This document shows positions 24,387-33,617 of a DNA stretch of 64,000 bases, one piece after another. A model generated the notes under the pieces. That model saw only the letters and a program-made list of their open reading frames with translations. It was not told where the DNA came from and did no database searches. How positions within the stretch are numbered: position 1 is the stretch's first letter; every line of letters begins with the position of its first letter. This DNA comes from Roseiarcus sp963842835 (lineage in GTDB: Bacteria > Pseudomonadota > Alphaproteobacteria > Rhizobiales > Beijerinckiaceae): assembly GCA_963842835.1 (NCBI GenBank), contig CAWJIB010000004.1, positions 124,001 to 188,000 on the forward strand, written 5' to 3'. Made by a program: the position numbers and the translations under genes.

Positions 24387-26072
24387 ATGGGAGGAATGCA
24401 TAATGAAGTTCACACAATGGTGGCTGCGGCAGCGCTTTGCCTGCCGAGCTTCGCGATGGCGCAAACTGCCGATGAATTGGCCAACGGCTCCAAGGACACC
24501 GGCAATGTCGTGAATTACGGCATGGGCTATAACCTCCAGCGGTTCAGCCCACTGAAGCAGATCGACAAGACCAGCGTAAAGCGCCTCGTTCCCGTCTGGA
24601 ACTATAGTCTGGACGACAATCGCAGCGAAGAATCCCAGCCGATAGTCTACAAGGGCGTGATCTATGTCACGACCAACAGCGCCATGATCGCGGTCGACGC
24701 CAAGACCGGCAATCAGATCTGGAAATCCAAGATCGAATACCCGCCGGAGACGCTGCGCGTCGTCTGCTGCGGCGTGATCAACCGTGGCGCCGCGATTCTC
24801 GACGGCAAGCTCTTCCGAACGACGCTTGACGCCAACGTCGTGGGGATCGACGCCAAGACAGGCAAGGAACTCTGGCGACAGAACGCCGCCGATATCAAGC
24901 TTGGCTATTCCATGACGATGGCGCCGCTCGTCGCCGACGGCGTGGTCATCACCGGCGTTTCCGGCGCGGAATTCGGCACCCGCGACTTCATCGACGGATG
25001 GGATCCCGAGACCGGCAAGCATTTGTGGCGCACGTACACGATCCCGGCGCCGGGCGAGCCGGGCGCCGACACCTGGAAGGGCGACACCTGGAAATTCGGG
25101 GGCGGCTCGACTTGGATCACCGGTTCGTTCGATCCCGAGATGCACACGGTGTTCTGGGGCATCGGCAATCCCGGACCGTTCAACGCGGCCACCCGCCCAG
25201 GCGACAACCTCTACACCTGCTCGGTGCTGGCGCTCGACCCGAAGACGGGCTCGATCAAGTGGCACTATCAGTTCTCGCCGAACAACTCGTTCGACTACGA
25301 CGCGGTCGCCGAGATGGTCCTGGCCGACGTCAAGGTCGACGGCAAGCCGACCAAGGTGATCCTCGACGCCAACCGCAACGGCTTCTTCTATGTGCTCGAC
25401 CGCACGACCGGCAAGCCGATCGCCGCCAACCCCTATGTCCAAGTCAACTGGGCTTCGAGCATCGACCTGAAGACCGGCCGTCCCGTCGAGACCGACGTCG
25501 CCGCCAAAGCGCGCACGGGCGAAAAGGTCGTGGTCTGGCCTTCGATCCTGGGCGGCAAGAACTGGGAGCCGATGTCGTATAATCCCGACACGGGTCTCGC
25601 CTACGCCAATACGCTCAACTTCGGCGGCCACTACAAGACCGCCGCAGGCGATTACAAAGCCGGCGAATGGTATGTGCAGATGGACCTCTCCGACCTTTGG
25701 GAGTGGCCGAACGGACCGCGTGGCTACCTCAAGGCGATCGATCCAATGACCGGCAAGGCCAAGTGGGAACAGCCTAGCGACATGCCGCGCATGTCGGGCG
25801 TGTTGTCGACGGCGGGCGGGGTCGTGTTCTCGGGCCAGTTAACTGGCGAATTCGAGGCTTTCGACGCGGACACCGGCGCCAAGCTGTGGCAGTTCAAGAC
25901 CGGCTCCGGCATCGAGGGACAGCCGGTGACGTGGCAGCAGGACGGCGTCCAGTATGTCGCGGTCAACAGCGGCTACGGCGGGGTCTACTCGCTGTTCTCC
26001 GGCGACGAACGGCTCGCCAAGGTCCCGGCGGGCGGATCGCTCTGGGTCTTCGCCCTCGCGCCGCAACAATAA
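24387..26072 (+). CDS. xoxF: Lanthanide-dependent methanol dehydrogenase XoxF
   Basis: A 561-aa PQQ-dependent alcohol dehydrogenase of the beta-propeller type. It has the vicinal disulfide CC (127-128) and the catalytic or metal ligands Glu 195 (SGAEFG), Asn 261 (GIGNPGP) and Asp 303. The extra Asp 305 in FDYDAV is the mark of lanthanide (XoxF) rather than calcium (MxaF) enzymes. It oxidises methanol in the periplasm and passes electrons to XoxG. The signal peptide is odd: the core VAAAALCLPSFAMAQ is clear, but the ATG with ideal spacing from GGGAGGA (24403) is in a different frame. The in-frame starts (24387, 24396, 24417) give no Lys/Arg in the n-region. The clade is not assigned; it does not look like XoxF5. 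Confidence 0.93.
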   Translation: MGGMHNEVHTMVAAAALCLPSFAMAQTADELANGSKDTGNVVNYGMGYNLQRFSPLKQIDKTSVKRLVPVWNYSLDDNRSEESQPIVYKGVIYVTTNSAMIAVDAKTGNQIWKSKIEYPPETLRVVCCGVINRGAAILDGKLFRTTLDANVVGIDAKTGKELWRQNAADIKLGYSMTMAPLVADGVVITGVSGAEFGTRDFIDGWDPETGKHLWRTYTIPAPGEPGADTWKGDTWKFGGGSTWITGSFDPEMHTVFWGIGNPGPFNAATRPGDNLYTCSVLALDPKTGSIKWHYQFSPNNSFDYDAVAEMVLADVKVDGKPTKVILDANRNGFFYVLDRTTGKPIAANPYVQVNWASSIDLKTGRPVETDVAAKARTGEKVVVWPSILGGKNWEPMSYNPDTGLAYANTLNFGGHYKTAAGDYKAGEWYVQMDLSDLWEWPNGPRGYLKAIDPMTGKAKWEQPSDMPRMSGVLSTAGGVVFSGQLTGEFEAFDADTGAKLWQFKTGSGIEGQPVTWQQDGVQYVAVNSGYGGVYSLFSGDERLAKVPAGGSLWVFALAPQQ

Positions 26073-26134
26073 GCCTCAACCATAGGACGGGGCCGCCGTG
26101 CTGGCGGCCCCATTTCATCTGCGAAAGAGCGCCA

Positions 26135-26491
26135 ATGAGACTCCAAGCCGTGCTGGCGGCGTTCGCCGTCGTCTGGGCGGGCTACTGCCCTTCCGCTATC
26201 GCGGACGACGCCGCGCCCCCTGGCGCCGCGGTCGCGACTTCCGACGCCACATTGGCCGCCGCGGGACAGGCGCTTTATGCACAGCATTGCTCGCATTGTC
26301 ATGGCTTCAACATGGTCAATCCCGGCACGATCGCCTACGATTTGCGCCGCTTTCCTCATGACGGGAAAGAACGCTTCGTCAATTCCGTGACCAACGGCAA
26401 GAACGGCCGCATGCCGCCCTGGGGCGGCGCGCTCAGCCATCAGGACATCGATGCGCTCTGGGCCTATGTGCTCACAGGGGGAAACACATGA
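26135..26491 (+). CDS. xoxG: Cytochrome c XoxG, electron acceptor of XoxF
   Basis: A 118-aa class I cytochrome c. A signal peptide (MRLQAVLAAFAVVWAG, cut near IADDA) is followed by the haem site CSHCH at residues 52-56 and the distal ligand Met 93 in MPPWGG. It is shorter than most XoxG and MxaG proteins, but position fits: 62 bases after xoxF, and its stop overlaps the xoxJ start (ATGA). It should take electrons from the PQQ of XoxF in the periplasm. The alternative, a general small cytochrome c, is unlikely in this operon. Confidence 0.88.
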   Translation: MRLQAVLAAFAVVWAGYCPSAIADDAAPPGAAVATSDATLAAAGQALYAQHCSHCHGFNMVNPGTIAYDLRRFPHDGKERFVNSVTNGKNGRMPPWGGALSHQDIDALWAYVLTGGNT

Positions 26492-27414
26492 GGAATTGGC
26501 GCGCATCCCTGATCTCGGCCGCGATTCTCGCAATCATGGGCGGCGCAGGCCACGCGCAGGAGGCCTTGCGAATCTGCGTCAACGAAGATGCGCCGCCCTA
26601 TTCCGCGCGCCACAAGACCGGCGGCGCAGGTTTTGATCTGGCTGTCGCCGGCGCGCTCGCACAAAAGCTTGGGCGTCCGCTCCAGCTGCAATGGTTCGAG
26701 ACCAAGCTCGACGACGATTCCAGCGCCACGCTCGACGCCAACGCCCTGCTTTCCGACGGGCGCTGCCAGTTGCTCGCCGGCTACCCCCTGACCGAGGATG
26801 GACTCGGCAAGCCGGGGGCCGCGACGGCGCGCTTGCCGGATTTCGATGGCCTCAAGCCGGCCGATCGGCGCCGTCGCATCGCGCTTGGAACGCTGCAACC
26901 GTCCAAGCCCTATCATTTCGCGCCACTCACGGTGATTCTGGGCGGCGGCGCGACAGGCAAGACCATCAAAGCTCTCGGCGATCTCGAGGGCGTGAAAATT
27001 GGCGTCGAGGGCGGCACCTTAAGCGATACGATTTTGATGACCTATGGCGATGGGCGGCTCATCGACGGCATTACCCATCTCGTCCCCGGACGCGCGCAAT
27101 TGTGGCCCGGATTGGAACGGGGCGATTTCGACGCCGCGCTCGTTCCCTTGCACCGCTTCGACGCCTATCGCGCCGAGCATCCCGACACCAAGTTGCGGCC
27201 GTCTGGATTTCTCTATCCCGTCGGCTTCAACATCGGCTTTGTCGGCCTCGCGCGCGACGCGAGCCTCCTCGCCCAGGTCGACGCCGCGCTCGCGCAGATG
27301 CTCGCGAGCGGCGAAATCGCCAAGCTCGCTGCGCCAGCAGGCGTGACCTATCTGTCGCCACGCGCGCCCGACGTGCTCAAGCCCATACTGCTGACCGACC
27401 TCAAGAGTCCTTGA
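26488..27414 (+). CDS. xoxJ: XoxJ, periplasmic binding-like partner of XoxF
   Basis: A 308-aa protein with a signal peptide (MRNWRASLISAAILAIMGGAGHA) and a type 3 solute-binding fold (LRICVNEDAPPYSA, GFDLAVAGALAQKLGRPLQLQWF, GVKIGVEGGTLSD). MxaJ/XoxJ proteins share this fold and are thought to help load or activate the PQQ dehydrogenase. The ATGA overlap with xoxG supports translation coupling. The long insert with DDDSSATLDANALLSDGRC distinguishes it from amino-acid binding proteins. Nothing further follows in the operon before typA, which reads toward it. Confidence 0.87.
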   Translation: MRNWRASLISAAILAIMGGAGHAQEALRICVNEDAPPYSARHKTGGAGFDLAVAGALAQKLGRPLQLQWFETKLDDDSSATLDANALLSDGRCQLLAGYPLTEDGLGKPGAATARLPDFDGLKPADRRRRIALGTLQPSKPYHFAPLTVILGGGATGKTIKALGDLEGVKIGVEGGTLSDTILMTYGDGRLIDGITHLVPGRAQLWPGLERGDFDAALVPLHRFDAYRAEHPDTKLRPSGFLYPVGFNIGFVGLARDASLLAQVDAALAQMLASGEIAKLAAPAGVTYLSPRAPDVLKPILLTDLKSP

Positions 27415-27590
27415 GGCGGTCCCGGGACGCGTGGACAGCAAGGGCCGCTTCGCCGCCGCGTTGCGAGAGGGCCCCATGGGGTTGCGCAAAAGCGCACGCC
27501 CGGCCTCGACGGTCCGCCAGGCAATCCCGCGCCTCGCGGCTCTGTCGGGGGCGGCAGGGCCAGCCGGTCTGACCGCCCGCCGCGGTCCCC

Positions 27591-29420
<1,830 letters not shown>

Positions 29421-29978
29421 ACGAAGTTTTGCTTTCAGCGCGGAGCCGAATCGGGAAGGCGGCCCCGGGGGCCGCGTCATCCCTCGATGGCTGACATGAC
29501 GGGAGTGCGACGAAACGCGGATCCGCGACGCCGCGCCTCTAATTTGTGCAGCGCAGTACACGAAACAAGGGGGGAAGGGAAGGGCGCGGGCGTCGCGGCG
29601 CGTTCAATCGCCGCTCCCGGGGCGGGATTCGTCGGCCTCGGCGTCGCTCTGGCGCCGCGCCTCGAGGCGCCCATGCCGGACGCTGTCGAGGACGAGCGCG
29701 CTGGCCAGACCGCGGCAGGCGAGAATCTGCACCCAAGCCGCGCGCCGACGGGAAACGGTGAAAAAGCGCGACGCCGTAATTCCCGTTCTCGCCCGCGACG
29801 CTCATTGCCTTGTTGACGTTAGGGCTTCGACGGCGCTGACCGAACGTCGTTTCGATTTGGAAACCATTCGTCGAGGCTTTTGTCCACATCCGTTGTTTCA
29901 AAGGTCATAGAGAGGCGCCGTTTACGGACGCCCAATACCTTCGGGCGGCCGGCAGCGCGGGAAACGCGGGGCTCCCTC
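29421..29978. other. Divergent gap between typA and a diguanylate cyclase gene, no gene recognised
   Basis: The gap is 558 bases. Several open frames exist on both strands but none has a recognisable domain, a good start or a ribosome site. Promoters for typA (near 29421-29560) and for the cyclase (near 29830-29970, locally A/T-richer) are expected here. No stable palindrome stands out. Confidence 0.4.
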
Positions 29979-30809
29979 ATGATCAGGAAATTGGTGCAAA
30001 TCCGGACCCGTCGGGACGCGGTTCTCGCCGCCCTCGCCATCACCGCCGCCGCGGTCGCCCTGGCGATGGCGATGACCGCGCTCGCGACGATCGACGTGCC
30101 CGCGGAAAGACAATTGCGCGCGGTGGAAATCGCGGCGTGGATCTCGTTCCTCATCGGGATAATCTTCTCCTACTGGTTCGTCGACTCGTTCCGCGCCATC
30201 GTCCAGTTGAAGGACACCGTCGACCGGCTCGCGCGCACCGACGATCTCACCGGTCTCGACAATCGCCGTTCGTTTCTGGCGGGCGCCGAGCGGGAAATTT
30301 CCCGCGCCGAACGGCAGGGCGAGGCGCTCGCGCTGCTCATTCTCGATCTCGACTATTTCAAGCGCGTCAACGACACCCATGGCCATCGGGTAGGCGACAT
30401 GGTTCTCGTCGCCACCGCGGAGGTCCTTTCCCGATCCGTTCGCGACGGCCTCGACATCGTGGGCCGGCTGGGCGGCGAGGAATTCGCGGTTCTGCTGGCG
30501 CGTTGCGATGAAGGCGCGGCGGTGCAAGCGGCGGAGGCCATCCGCGCCGCGATCGCGTCCGTGCGGGTTTCCACGCCCGGCGGGGAGATCGCCACGACCG
30601 CGAGCATCGGATGCGCGCCGATCGCGGCCGGCGACACCGTTTCCGCGGCTCTGCAAAGGGCCGACGAGGCGCTCTATGCGGCCAAACGCGGCGGGCGAAA
30701 TCGGGTCGCGACCTGCACGAAGGGGAGCGGCGGATCGGCCCCCGGCGAACGCGCGGAGCGACAGCGACGCGACGCCGTCGCGCGAGAGCCTCTCAAGCGT
30801 TCGGCTTGA
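29979..30809 (+). CDS. Membrane-bound diguanylate cyclase (GGDEF)
   Basis: A protein of about 276 aa from the ATG at 29979. Two membrane helices lie at about 14-36 and 50-70 (AVLAALAITAAAVALAMAMTA; AAWISFLIGIIFSYWFV). Then comes a GGDEF domain (about 85-240): ARTDDLTGLDNRRSFL, LDLDYFKRVNDTHGHRVGD, the active-site signature GRLGGEEFAVLL, and the Asp and Lys region ADEALYAAKRGGRNRV. All catalytic residues are present, so it should make c-di-GMP. A TTG at 29880 is open in frame, but the basic start MIRKLVQIRTRR directly before the first helix favours this ATG. The unstructured C-tail runs toward the tRNA repeat array. Confidence 0.85.
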   Translation: MIRKLVQIRTRRDAVLAALAITAAAVALAMAMTALATIDVPAERQLRAVEIAAWISFLIGIIFSYWFVDSFRAIVQLKDTVDRLARTDDLTGLDNRRSFLAGAEREISRAERQGEALALLILDLDYFKRVNDTHGHRVGDMVLVATAEVLSRSVRDGLDIVGRLGGEEFAVLLARCDEGAAVQAAEAIRAAIASVRVSTPGGEIATTASIGCAPIAAGDTVSAALQRADEALYAAKRGGRNRVATCTKGSGGSAPGERAERQRRDAVAREPLKRSA

Positions 30810-30823
30810 GGCGCTGCCGCCGC

Positions 30824-30919
30824 TTGCAGGCAATGCATTGGCGCCGGTTGCAGGCAATGCATTGGCGCCGGTTGCAGGCAATGCATTGGCGCCGGTTGCA
30901 GGCAATGCATTGGTGCCGG
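30824..30919. repeat. Tandem repeat made from the tRNA-Thr 3' end (4 x 24 bases)
   Basis: Four exact-period 24-base units (TTGCAGGCAATGCATTGGCG plus CCGG) start at 30824, 30848, 30872 and 30896. The same TTGCAGG recurs at 30920 inside the tRNA gene. Read on the tRNA strand, each unit repeats the T-arm/acceptor end plus CCA (TGCAACCGGCRCCA) followed by the palindrome-containing ATGCATTGCC. The array lies directly downstream of the tRNA. It lacks the spacers of a CRISPR. Confidence 0.9.
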
Positions 30920-30986
30920 TTGCAGGAGTCGAACCCGCGACCAACGGTTTACAAAACCGCTGCTCTACCAACTGAGCTAAACCGGC
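30911..30986 (-). tRNA. tRNA-Thr (anticodon UGU)
   Basis: The minus strand folds as a standard 76-base tRNA: acceptor GCCGGTT paired with AACCGGC, D-arm with AGCTCAGTTGGTAGAGC, anticodon stem GCGGT/ACCGT around the loop TTTGTAA (anticodon TGT), T-arm with GGTTCGACTCC, discriminator A and an encoded CCA. It reads ACA codons. Downstream its 3' end is repeated four more times. Confidence 0.95.
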
Positions 30987-31108
30987 TCTCGCAATGACGG
31001 CGTTGAGGGTCGCGCAATCGCTCGCGCCCCCTCGCTCGGCTTGGGGGCGCAACGCCGTAAAACGCTCTAGCAGCGCGTTTGCGCGGAGGCAAGGCGGCCG
31101 CGCGGATT

Positions 31109-31504
31109 TTAGGGGACCGTCGCGCGCCAGGGGCCGGCGACCGGGAACGCTTCGTCCCCGCCGGGCCAGGGCGGCATGGTGACGGCGAGGAAGGCGAGCG
31201 GCGCTTGCGGCTCGGCGCGGAATTGGAAATGGGTTCCCAGCGGTATCGTCAGGCAGAGGCCGGGCGCGACTTCGACGACGCTTTCCTCGTCTCCCGCGCG
31301 CCGCCAGATCCGCCCGCGTCCCGCGAGAAAATACCAGATCTCCTCGACGCTGCGATGGGCGACGGCGTGCGACACCGCGCCGGCCGGCAGTTCGAAATGG
31401 GCGAAACTGCCGCCGGCCAGCGCGAGGAGCAGGCGCACGCTCGTGCCGTCCGGCGCGACGGCGTCGGGCCTTTCGCCGAGGGTTCCGGTCTCAAAGGGGC
31501 GCAT
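31109..31504 (-). CDS. Single-domain cupin protein
   Basis: A 131-aa protein with one cupin barrel. Motif 1 reads HAVAHRSVEEIWYFLAGRGRIWRR, with His/His/Glu metal ligands. Motif 2 is around LTIPLGTHFQFRAEP, with a His. It is the size of mono-cupins that act as small isomerases, sugar-binding sensors or dioxygenases; the substrate is not inferable. The ATG at 31504 has GGAG about 10 bases upstream; a TTG two codons earlier is also possible. It is divergent from pyrE. Confidence 0.72.
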   Translation of the reverse strand: MRPFETGTLGERPDAVAPDGTSVRLLLALAGGSFAHFELPAGAVSHAVAHRSVEEIWYFLAGRGRIWRRAGDEESVVEVAPGLCLTIPLGTHFQFRAEPQAPLAFLAVTMPPWPGGDEAFPVAGPWRATVP

Positions 31505-31625
31505 CGACAAAGGCTCCGCCTTCTCATCGCCAAATTTTGCGCGCGTCGCGCCGAGCGCGCAACCGCGGCGTGACCCGCGCCGACAAAGTTTTTGCGCGCC
31601 GCCGCTGGCCTGCTATGAAAGCGCG

Positions 31626-32234
31626 ATGGACGCTTCGCTCGACCTTACCCCCGAACAAACGCTCGATGAATTCCGCGCCGCCGGCGCGCTTCTCGAAGGG
31701 CATTTCATCCTGTCCTCCGGACTGCGCTCGCCGCTCTTCGTGCAGAAGATGTTCGTCTTTCAGGACCCGGCGCGCACGGAGCGCCTGTGCCGCGCGCTGG
31801 CGCGTAAGGCGCGCGCCGCCTTCGGGCCGATCGACATCGTCGCTTCGCCGGCGGTCGGCGGCATCGTTCCCGGCTACGAGACCGCGCGCTGGCTCGGCGC
31901 CAAGGCGATCTTCGTCGAGCGCGAGGACGGCGTCTTCAAGCTCCGGCGCGGCTTCGAAATCGCGCCGGGCGCGCGCGTGTTGTTGGTCGAGGACATCATC
32001 ACCACCGGCCTTTCCTCGCGCGAGTGCCTGGCCGCGCTTCGCGAGCATCCCGGCCAAATCGTCGGCGCGGCGTGCCTGATCGACCGCTCCGGCGGCAAGG
32101 CGGACATCGGCGTTCCCCGCGTCGCGCTCGCCACGCTCGACATCCCCGCCTATCCCGCCGACGCGCTGCCGCCGGAACTGGCGGCCATTCCCGCCGTCAA
32201 GCCGGGAAGCCGCGGGCTGGCCGGGGCGAGCTGA
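31626..32234 (+). CDS. pyrE: Orotate phosphoribosyltransferase
   Basis: A 202-aa protein. It has the family's N-terminal segment GALLEGHFILSSGLRSPLFVQK, the conserved IVASPAVGGIVPGYE, and the PRPP-binding motif VLLVEDIITTG, followed by the flexible-loop region after FVEREDGVFKLRRGF. It makes orotidine 5'-phosphate from orotate and PRPP in pyrimidine synthesis. The ATG at 31626 is followed by the expected N-terminus, and the open frame upstream has no homology. pdxJ starts 28 bases after its stop, so the two are probably co-transcribed, a common arrangement in Alphaproteobacteria. Confidence 0.94.
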   Translation: MDASLDLTPEQTLDEFRAAGALLEGHFILSSGLRSPLFVQKMFVFQDPARTERLCRALARKARAAFGPIDIVASPAVGGIVPGYETARWLGAKAIFVEREDGVFKLRRGFEIAPGARVLLVEDIITTGLSSRECLAALREHPGQIVGAACLIDRSGGKADIGVPRVALATLDIPAYPADALPPELAAIPAVKPGSRGLAGAS

Positions 32235-32262
32235 TCGCATTTCACTGGGAAAGGACCGTTCG

Positions 32263-33033
32263 ATGGCGGCGCTGCGTCTGGGGGTCAATGTCGATCACGT
32301 CGCGACCGTGCGCAACGCGCGCGGCGGCGCCGTTCCCGATCCGGTGCGCGCGGCGCTGCTGGCGATCGAAGCCGGCGCCGACGGAATCACCGCGCATTTG
32401 CGCGAGGATCGCCGCCATATTCACGACGACGACATGCGCCGCCTGAAGGCCGCGATCTCGAAGCCGCTCAATTTCGAAATGGCCGCGACTGGGCAGATGC
32501 TCGACATCGCCTTGCGCATCCGCCCCCACGCCTGCTGCCTCGTGCCGGAAAAGCGCACCGAGCGCACCACCGAGGGCGGTCTCGACGTGATTGGCGGCCA
32601 CGATTCGCTCAAGCCCTTCGTCGCCGAACTGAAGAGCGCGGGGATTCGCGTCTCGATGTTCGTCGAGCCGTCGGTCGACGCGCTCGTCGCCTGCGCCTCG
32701 CTGCGCGCGCCCGTCGTCGAGCTGCACACCGGGGCATGGTGCGACGCGCTCGCGCAGGGCGAACGGGAGCGCGCCGATTACGAATTCGGCCGCCTGCGCG
32801 TCGCGGCGGCCGAGGCCGCGGCGCTGGGCCTGGAGTGCCACGCCGGGCACGGCCTCGATTACGAAACCGCGCGCGCGATCGCCGGCCTGCCGGAAATCGT
32901 CGAACTCAACATCGGCCATTTCCTTATCGGCGAGGCGATTTTCGTCGGCCTGGCGCAAAGCGTGCGCACGATGCGCGCGGCGATGGACGAGGGGCGGGCG
33001 AAGTCCCCTCTCCCGCGCGCGGGAGAGGGTTAG
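32263..33033 (+). CDS. pdxJ: Pyridoxine 5'-phosphate synthase
   Basis: A 256-aa TIM-barrel protein. Signatures are LRLGVNVDHVATVRNARGG at the start, GITAHLREDRRHI, LNFEMAATGQML, CCLVPEKRTERTTEGGLDV, VSMFVEP, ELHTGAW and ECHAGHGLDY. These carry the catalytic Glu and the phosphate-binding groups. It condenses 3-amino-2-oxopropyl phosphate with 1-deoxyxylulose 5-phosphate to give PNP in vitamin B6 synthesis. The last ten codons run into a REP-like palindrome (CCCTCTCCCGCGCGCGGGAGAGGG), so the C-terminus SPLPRAGEG is repeat-encoded. Confidence 0.94.
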   Translation: MAALRLGVNVDHVATVRNARGGAVPDPVRAALLAIEAGADGITAHLREDRRHIHDDDMRRLKAAISKPLNFEMAATGQMLDIALRIRPHACCLVPEKRTERTTEGGLDVIGGHDSLKPFVAELKSAGIRVSMFVEPSVDALVACASLRAPVVELHTGAWCDALAQGERERADYEFGRLRVAAAEAAALGLECHAGHGLDYETARAIAGLPEIVELNIGHFLIGEAIFVGLAQSVRTMRAAMDEGRAKSPLPRAGEG

Positions 33034-33118
33034 GGTGAGGGTCTGCGATGCGTGCGAGATGGTGAAGCCGCCCTCATCCGGCGCTTCGCGCCACCTTCTC
33101 CCGCAAGCGGGAGAAGGG
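33004..33118. repeat. Two REP-like palindromes between pdxJ and acpS
   Basis: CCCCTCTCCCGCGCGCGGGAGAGGG (33006-33030) overlaps the end of pdxJ. CCCTCATCCGGCGCTTCGCG followed by CCACCTTCTCCCGCAAGCGGGAGAAGGG (33071-33118) ends just before the acpS ATG, and its last arm GAGAAGGGCG doubles as the acpS ribosome site. Both belong to the dispersed family seen across the window. Confidence 0.65.
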
Positions 33119-33120
33119 CG

Positions 33121-33513
33121 ATGATTCTGGGGATCGGCAGCGACCTCTGCGACATCCGCCGCATCGAGGAGACGCTCGAGCGCTTCGGCGAGCGCTTCCT
33201 CGCGCGCTGCTTCACCGACGTCGAGCGCCGGCGCTCGGACCGCCGGGCGGGGCGCGCCGCCTCCTACGCCAAGCGCTTCGCCGCCAAGGAGGCCTGCGCC
33301 AAGGCGCTGGGCACGGGGCTGCGCGACGGGGTGTTCTGGCGCGACATGGGCGTCGTCAACCTGCCCTCGGGCAAGCCGACGATGCTTCTCACCGGCGGCG
33401 CGGCCCAGCGCCTCGCCGAAATCACGCCGCCCGGCGCCGAGGCGTTCATCCATCTCACCATCACCGACGAAGGGCCGCTCGCGCAGGCTTTCGTGGTGAT
33501 CGAGGCGCGGTGA
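33121..33513 (+). CDS. acpS: Holo-[acyl-carrier-protein] synthase
   Basis: A 130-aa protein. It begins MILGIGSDLCDIRRIEETLERFG with the metal-binding Asp, then has YAKRFAAKEACAKALGTG with the catalytic Glu/Lys, and ends FIHLTITDEGPLAQAFVVIEAR. It transfers 4'-phosphopantetheine from CoA to apo-ACP. It follows pdxJ, as is typical of Alphaproteobacteria. The last 37 codons are repeated as a fragment at about 35364-35474, part of a segmental duplication that also made a second porin copy. Confidence 0.94.
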   Translation: MILGIGSDLCDIRRIEETLERFGERFLARCFTDVERRRSDRRAGRAASYAKRFAAKEACAKALGTGLRDGVFWRDMGVVNLPSGKPTMLLTGGAAQRLAEITPPGAEAFIHLTITDEGPLAQAFVVIEAR

Positions 33514-33561
33514 GCGCGCGCGCTCCTTCCCCCTCGTGGGGGCAGGGGCGGCGCGCGCAAC

Positions 33562-33589
33562 AAAAAACCCCGGAGCTTTCGCTCCGGGG
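33562..33589 (-). terminator. Bidirectional terminator between acpS and porin 1
   Basis: CCCCGGAGC-TTTC-GCTCCGGGG is a 9-bp stem with a 4-base loop. On the minus strand it is followed by six T, ending porin 1. The same hairpin ends the other two porin genes (35491-35518 and 40356-40384). Confidence 0.85.
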
Positions 33590-33617
33590 CCAGGTATGAA
33601 GTCCGAACTAGACGCGA

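Noticed and set aside
24387..26072. Calcium-type methanol dehydrogenase MxaF
   Set aside because: The second Asp of the DYD motif is present, which marks lanthanide XoxF enzymes, and there is no mxaI small-subunit gene.
29480..29880. A possible small gene between typA and the diguanylate cyclase, on either strand
   Set aside because: Frames are open but Arg-rich, without ribosome sites or homology; not distinguishable from GC-driven open frames.
30824..30986. Possible CRISPR array
   Set aside because: The repeats are directly contiguous with no spacers and derive from the adjacent tRNA 3' end.
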